Notes under the pieces: model-generated | Database searches by the model: none | Told to the model about the DNA's origin: nothing | Seen by the model: the letters and a program-made list of their open reading frames with translations, nothing else | Shown here: positions 18,498-24,164 of the stretch, one piece after another | How positions within the stretch are numbered: position 1 is the stretch's first letter | Layout: every line of letters starts with the position of its first letter | From: Jimgerdemannia flammicorona | Taxonomy: Eukaryota; Mucoromycota; Endogonomycetes; Endogonales; Endogonaceae | Length of the DNA: 24,164 bases | Direction of reading: 5' to 3' | NCBI GenBank assembly: GCA_003990745.1 | Contig: RBNI01001137.1 | Coordinates: forward strand, 1-24,164 | Translations under genes and position numbers: made by a program

Positions 18498-20524
18498 ATG
18501 TCATCGAGCAAGAGTTCTGATGGGCATGCTGGGTCGGGTGGACTTGGGGCTTTCAGCTGGCAGCATGTAGGGAGGGGTTATGGCCTGGGGATGGGGGCGT
18601 TTGGAGGGTCGAAGGGTGGTGAGTGCTCTGGAGGTGGACCAGTATCTGGTGGATCTTGGGGAAGGCCTGGTCTCTCCAGCTTTGCCGACAAGGTGAAGGT
18701 GAATGGATGGCCTGCTGGTACCAGGGCTGGCATTGCTGAGGGAAAGGACAAGGCTAGTGTCAGGAGGGGGAGTGGCCCTCAGGGGGGAGATGGGAGCATA
18801 GGGGCTGGAGGGGCTGTGGCTGGGGGTGTGACTATTGATGGGAGTGTGACAGGGGATCAGGAAAAAAAAAGAGATGTGACAGCTGATGGCCAGGTTGGGC
18901 AGGGGGTCTCAATGCAGAAGGGGGACCTAGCAGATGGTGTTATGGGGCTGGTGGTGGCCCTGTTACTCAAGAAGTCAATCTTGGAGTTTGTGGCTACCTT
19001 GTGCTTTTGAGGCTTGGTGGTGACGGTGAGAATGGTCCTGGGGCTTATTTCAAAGCAGGTGGCTGGGGCAGCCTCAGTGAAGTTTCTGAAGGGTCTGGAG
19101 GGGGTTGAGGTGGGTTTTGATGAGGCAGGCCTACTGGATAAGGCTCTGAAAACTGGAGTAGTGGTTGGGGAAGTGGTGGTCCCCATGGTATGGTGCTTGA
19201 GGTGGGACCCCAGGGTGGTGTAGCTTCTGGTGAGAGGGGTGCTGACAGTGATGAAGGAGGAGACTAGGAGAGGGTGGAGGAGGTGATGGTTGAGTATAGT
19301 GATGTGGTGGACATTGGCTTTCAGATGTGGGAGGGGACCACATTCAGGACAGGTGACATCAATGTCAGGATTCAGCTGGCGGAGAAGGAGGCCACCTGGA
19401 AGGTGAGTGACTGGCCCTCAGTGCTTATGTGGGGGGCTTTTGTCTGTAAGGTCTCAAGGGTGAAAGAGAGTGAAGAGGAGGAGGAGAACTTATTGGAGGC
19501 TCTGGAGAAGTTGAGTGGTGCAGTTGAGAGGAGGGCGAAGGCCTGGAGAGTGTTTGAGGAGTCAACACATCTGGAGATTGTAGATGGGAAGCATATTCAC
19601 ACTGACAAGAGGCAGTGGGAGTGGGCCCAGGGGTGTAGGAGGCAGAGAGAGCTATTGGTGAGTATGAAAGAAGGGGCAAAGAAGAAGGTTGATGGGGCTG
19701 AGGTGACTGGGGGTATCAAAGCTAGTGTCTGGACTAGTAAAGGAGAAGGGGTGATGGAGACAAACAAGAAAGGACCTGGGAAGGTGCCAAGAAAGGACCC
19801 CTATACAGACAGTACATTCAAAGTCTAAGAGCAGGAGTTGGATGCCACCCTCCCCCCTCTTATCAGGAGGGGCCCAGCTGTAAAGAGAGGGGCAACTGAG
19901 GATGTGCTGATGCAGGGGGCCCAGTGAGTGCACTTTGGGGTCCCTGATGTGGTAACAGGGGGCCAGGTAGTGGCAGTCGGCAAGGACAAGCTGGTGGATG
20001 TCCCTGAGGAGGAGTGGGATGAGACTGCCAATGTGGGAGCTGATACCACAATGTTGGATGTGGGGCAGCCAGGGACACTGGGAGGGAAGAAGGTGGAGAA
20101 CTTGCTGTGGATGAGTAAGATGATGGATAACCTTGTAGCTGAGGAGTTGGGAGAGGTGGACCTGCATGTAATGCCTGAGGAGCATTGGGCATGGATTCTG
20201 CATGGCAATGGGGTGGTGGAGGCACTGAAGGTGGAGATTCTGACAATTTTCATGGAGGAGGAGGGATGCAAGGTTGATAAGGTGAGAGAGGAGGAGTTGG
20301 CAGTTGTTGCTGGTGAGTGGGCTGCCTACTGTTGGGCAGAGTGTCACAGTTTGCAGCTCTGGCAGGAGGCCTGTCTGGAGTATTGGGAGGACTTTGAGGA
20401 GAGAGAGGATGGGGCAATAGCTGAACTTCTGAGAGGTTTGGAGGCAAAGGAAGCCAAGATGAATGAACTAGCAGCAGAATGAGACTTGGACTTGGCACAG
20501 GAGGAGTTGAATGTGGATTTGTAG
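18498..20524 (+). pseudogene. LINE ORF1, copy 3 (one frameshift, few stops)
   Basis: Presumed RNA-binding partner of the LINE particle (family knowledge). Residues 1-100 are Gly/Ser-rich (GGLGAFSWQ, GGSKGGECSGGGPVSGGS). Residues 150-241 are a conserved helical block (ALLLKKSI ... LRWDPRVV). Then IQLAEKEATWKVSDWP, a Glu-rich run, VDGKHIHTDKRQWEW, and a long acidic C-terminal region (EEWDETANV, EEHWAWILHG, YCWAECHSLQLWQEACLEYW) ending DLAQEELNVDL at the TAG 20522-20524. Stops are at 19008 (TGA where copy 1 has Arg), 19221, 19826, 19925 and 20480. A 2-base gain near 19268-19275 relative to copy 1 shifts the frame. There is no C-x2-C-x4-H-x4-C knuckle. The start ATG aligns with the ATG of copy 1. 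Confidence 0.75.
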
Positions 20525-23500
20525 AGGATGTGAGCAATATATAACATTATTTCTTATAAACAGTACAACTAACATTTTCTCTTTGAATGTGAATGGGTTA
20601 AGGGGCTCTGGGCGGCATAAGAACATTTTTACTTGGCTCAAGGGATTGGAGGCTGATCTCTTTTTACTACAGGATGTATGGTGTGAGGATGAGGATGATT
20701 GGGTGGAGTGGACTAGAGAATGGGGCAGAGCTACTGCTTGGTTTGTCAAAGTGGTGATTCTGGTGAAGAAGGGTAAAGGAGACCTGGGGGAAATCAGGAA
20801 CTGGGGTGATCGATTGGTCTGGGGAGATTGGATTTGGCAAGGGTGGGAATCAGTGAGAGTTGGCTCCTGTTACTGCCCTGCAGTTAGGGGCAAGAGGATT
20901 ATATGGATTGAGGAGCTGCTGGAGGAGGGTATTCTCTTGGAGGAAGGAGTTGATATTCTGGGTAGTGATTTTAATATAGTTTGGGATCCACATCTAGATA
21001 GAACTGATAGAGGGAGGAATGCAGGTGGGAGGAGTGGTGGCCTGGAGGCATGGGAGGAGGTGGAGAATCTTAGTTCCTTGGGGGATATGGGCAGAACATG
21101 GTGGGGCGACTCCAGGGTCTACACACATTGGGTGAATGGCTTGGGTATGAGGATTGATTGGATACTGACAGCTGAATATTGGGGTACTGATGTTTGGAAG
21201 ACTTTGGAGGTGGAGTGGTGCCCATGGTCTGATCACTGGAGACTGTTGGGGTGGGGTCAGTTTGGGGGGAGTGGAGATATACCCAGGCATTGGCACCTTA
21301 ACTCCTCCCTGCTGGCTGAGAAGGGGTTGGGGGACTCATGGGTGGAGGATATACAGGCAAAGGTTCCTATCTAGAGGCATGAGGGTTTGTCTGTGGGTGT
21401 CCAGTGGATGAGGTTGAAGGAGGCTGCAAGGGTTTATTGGGGTGGAACTGGTAGAGAGGCTGGGAGACAGAGGAGGAGGTACATATGGTGTACTTCAAAT
21501 AGGCTGATGAGATTGTAGATGGAATGGGCAGACTTACTTTCTTCTGTTGAGATAGATGATTGGAGGTTTGAGCAGGTGAAACTGGAGGTAGTGGAACTGC
21601 AACAGGTGTTGAGGGAGGAGGAAGAGATTCATATGCGAGGGATGGCTGCCAGGTTATAGTGACAGGAGCTAGAGGATGGAGAGTGGCCTACTAGATACTT
21701 GTCTAGACTCCTCAAAGCTAGGAGGGTACAATATCGGTGAGATGGAGTCTTGGATGCTGAAGGGAATATGGCACATGGTATACAACAGATCTTGGGGGTT
21801 TTGAAGGAGAGTTGGCAGGGTCTGTGGAGTGAGAAATAAGGGGGTGTGGAGGAATAGGCAATTGGTGACACCCTGGAGGAGTGGGAGCTGCCGTAGGTGG
21901 AGAGACTGGGTGACTTGATCTTACTAGTCCAAGAGGAGGAGATCCAGGGGGTCCTTGCAGTAACTAAGATTGGGATGGCATCTGGGGAGGATGGGCTACC
22001 CTGGGACTTCTGGAAGAAGATGGCAAAGGTCTCTGAAGTGTTAGGAGAAATGGCTGCCCTCTGTGATCATGTTCTTCTAAATAGCAAGTGGGTTGGTAAG
22101 CAGGACTTGGGGCTGGTGGCCTTATTGTATAAAGACAAGGGTAGGCAGGAGGACTGGAAGAACTGGAGGCCAATCATGCTTCTGAATATGGATAGAAAGT
22201 TAGTGACTAAGATGATTGTTGCAAGGCTACAGAAGGTTGCTCAACAGGTGCTGGGTGAGGAGCAGTGGGGCTTTATAGGAGGAAGACTTATTAGGGATGG
22301 GACTGCCTGGGTGCATGGCATCATAGAAGGGGCCCAGGCTTGCAGACTGGATGGTAGACTGGTGTTTCTGGACCAGAAGAAGGCCTATGACCATGTTCGG
22401 CAGGTATGGCTGGGCAAGGTGCTGGATAGAATTGATGTTCCACAATGGTTTAGGGCTTCTATATTGAAGTTGTTGGAGGGCAGTAGTGCAGTACTAATGT
22501 GCAATGATCACAGGGGTTTGGTGTTTCCCTTGGGAAGAGGAGTTCCCCAAGGAGACCCACTGTCTCCTATTCTTTATGCCCTTTCACTAGAATCTTTCAT
22601 GGATAAGATCTGTAGGAAGGTGGCCAGGCTCTCTGTGTATGGTATAGTGTGGAAGGTGAGGGCCTTTGCAGATGATATGGTAGTTGGACTTGGATCAGTG
22701 GCAGATGTAGAGGCACTAAAGGAAATGGTGGAATGGTATAAGGCACACTCTGGGGTGAAACTCAACTTGTATAAGTGTGAGACAATGGTGTTGGGGAATG
22801 GGCTAGTAGGAGGGGATATCATTGGAACAATTGTCCCCACAGGAGAGGTAGTGTGGTATCTTGGTATCTTCCTTTCTGTATATGGGTTGGTCTTGTCATG
22901 GGTATAGTGGGAGAGGAGGGTGGCTGTTTGGGGGGAGGCCCTAAGAGGTTGGGGAGGTCACCACATCTCTCTGGTGGGGTGGGTATCGATCTTGAATGTT
23001 TACTGGTTCCCCAAGCTGTGGTATGTGGCACATCACTTAGCTAGCCTGGGTGGTGAAGAGGCTAGTGAAACTGGCTAGGGATTGGATTTGGGTAGGAAGA
23101 AGGTCCCAGATCAGTTGGGATACTCTTGTAGAGCTGGGGATTAGGGGAGGCCTAGGTCTGGTAGATTTTCCTAAGTGGCTATACTGTCTGCAAGCCTGGT
23201 GGTTGAGAAGGGTGGTGGAGCTGCAGGGAGGAGGTTGGGTACTGCTGATGCAGAAGGTGTGGGAGATGAGATTCTCCCCTTAAGGGTCCTCAGGTGATTT
23301 GCTCTCTCTGGTGGGTCTGAATGGAAGCTGATGGATGAGGTATGAGGGCTTCTGGTAGGGAGTGATGGATGGAGCACACCAAATAGGCCTGTGCTGGTAT
23401 GGCAATGAGGGAGAGGTGGTGTGGGGCCCTGCTATGTGGCAGGGGACCAACTGCTTCTAGGAGGGACTCTACTTGCTGAGTTTGATATTGGCAATGGAGT

Positions 23501-24022
23501 GGAGTGTCAGCAGAGACTTGGCCAGAATCTTTGGCCAAAGAGTTGGCAGGCAGTGGGGATTGGTGAGGAGTGGGACTGGGCAGGAATCTGGTCCTGGAGT
23601 GCTGAGGTGTGGAGGTGGCTTCCTCCCAAGTTCTGGGTAGTTTGGTGGCGAATGCTGTGAAGGAATGTTATGTTGAATTTTCATACTGTGTATCTGGTGG
23701 ATGGTGGCCGACTGGATTGTGAGGAGTGTTATAATGTAGGGCATGCTGGGGGTTTTATGCAGACACCAGAACATTGGCTGGGAGAATGTGAGGTTTTGGG
23801 GGACTTTTGGATAGTTATAGAGGACTGGCTGGATGTAGGAAGGAGGCCAGATGGCAAGAGAGATAGCTGGGAGGATTTGAAATCTAGACTGGTGAGAGGT
23901 GTCGGCAATGGGTGGCTCACAGTAGGGTTGGTTATAGTAGTGTGGGTAGGTTTGGCTGGGTATTGGCTCTTTGTTTTTGAGGAAGGGCGACAAATAGAGA
24001 TGCAGGAGAAGTTGTTGAGGTG
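20511..24022 (+). pseudogene. LINE ORF2, copy 3: endonuclease, RT, CCHC-like finger
   Basis: Nicks the target and reverse-transcribes element RNA onto it. Counting from the ATG at 20511, which overlaps ORF1 by 14 bases: APE endonuclease SLNVNGLRG (N26), LQDV (D55), GSDFNIV (D153, N155), RIDWIL, WSDHWRL (S240-D241-H242). After a linker with eight stops (21372-21896) comes an uninterrupted RT from 21897: EDWKNWRPIMLLNMDRKL, QWGFIGGRLI, FLDQKKAYDHV, GVPQGDPLSPI (about 678), FADD (719-722), SGVKLNLYKCE, YLGIFLSVYG. A stop (22905) and two compensating frameshifts (about 23041 and 23270) follow, then a CEEC...EHWLGEC finger (23718-23800) and TGA at 24020. The start is uncertain, since copy 1 has no ATG there. 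Confidence 0.8.
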
Positions 24023-24164
24023 AGAGACTTTGATGGGAGATCTACTGACTGGATGGTGGATTGGTTGGGGTCTCCAGGGTGAGTGACATTGCCATCTGGT
24101 GGAGGAGATCTGTAAACAGAGTGGTGGGCAGGTGGAGATGGGGTTTGACAAAGTGGTCTTTCAT
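24023..24164 (+). other. Start of LINE copy 3 3' UTR
   Basis: Sequence after the ORF2 terminal TGA, cut by the window end. It aligns with the region just below 833 in copy 1 (GGTTGATGGAGGA-like). The poly(A) tail and the right target-site duplication would lie outside the window. Confidence 0.5.

Larger units (their letters stand above)
18434..24164 (+). mobile_element. LINE copy 3, best preserved, runs past window end
   Basis: Plus-strand non-LTR retrotransposon inserted into the gypsy integrase. It contains a leader (18434-18497), ORF1 (18498-20524), ORF2 (20511-24022) and the start of a 3' UTR, but the 3' end lies outside. It keeps many CpG sites and long open RT and endonuclease stretches, unlike copies 1, 2 and 4, so it is the youngest LINE here. 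The 5' boundary is set where integrase reading ends and similarity to the 5' leaders of copies 1 and 2 begins; it is good to about 10 bp. Confidence 0.85.

Noticed and set aside
19652..20347. Minus-strand open frame of 231 codons opposite LINE ORF1
   Set aside because: Low-complexity shadow of the purine-rich ORF1 sense strand, with no conservation as protein expected.

Overview
The window looks like a transposon graveyard from a eukaryotic, most likely fungal, genome. The reasons are APE/RT LINE retrotransposons, a Ty3/gypsy-type element, short GT-AG introns (84 and 99 bp) in a decayed gene, no operon structure or ribosome binding sites, strong CpG depletion in the older elements and very AT-rich sequence between them. 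I cannot name the lineage. I see no intact host gene, tRNA, rRNA or CRISPR array. The only reading frames with recognisable domains belong to retroelements, and all of them are damaged.

Layout, left to right: a fragment (1-75) resembling part of the LTR at 15751-16274 but in opposite orientation; LINE copy 1 (minus, 210-6399) with poly(A) tail, 3' UTR, ORF2 and ORF1; LINE copy 2 (minus, about 6400-11690), which lacks its 3' end and abuts the 5' end of copy 1. The pair is flanked by a near-identical 18-bp direct repeat (193-210 and 11700-11717). Next comes a short decayed 5'-truncated LINE copy 4 (minus, about 11852-12617) with its own short flanking repeat, then AT-rich sequence with 39-bp and 41-bp tandem repeats, then the remains of an unidentified intron-containing gene (minus, about 13390-15090) with codon-multiple 18-bp and 21-bp repeats.

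On the right, a gypsy element lies on the minus strand: LTR (about 15751-16274), an unrecognised third ORF (16318-17665) and the C-terminal half of the integrase (17670-18433). LINE copy 3 (plus, 18434 to beyond the window) interrupts the integrase. It is the best-preserved LINE and serves as the reference for the family: ORF1 of about 670 residues without a zinc knuckle, then a slightly overlapping ORF2 with APE endonuclease, reverse transcriptase (FADD) and a C-terminal CCHC-like finger.

Working together: ORF1 and ORF2 would form the LINE ribonucleoprotein that inserts by target-primed reverse transcription, while the gypsy integrase would insert LTR cDNA. None of the copies here appears able to move by itself. 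The most interesting structures are the LINE pair inside one target-site duplication (a possible template jump), the extra gypsy ORF that starts four bases after the integrase stop, and the decayed spliced gene.
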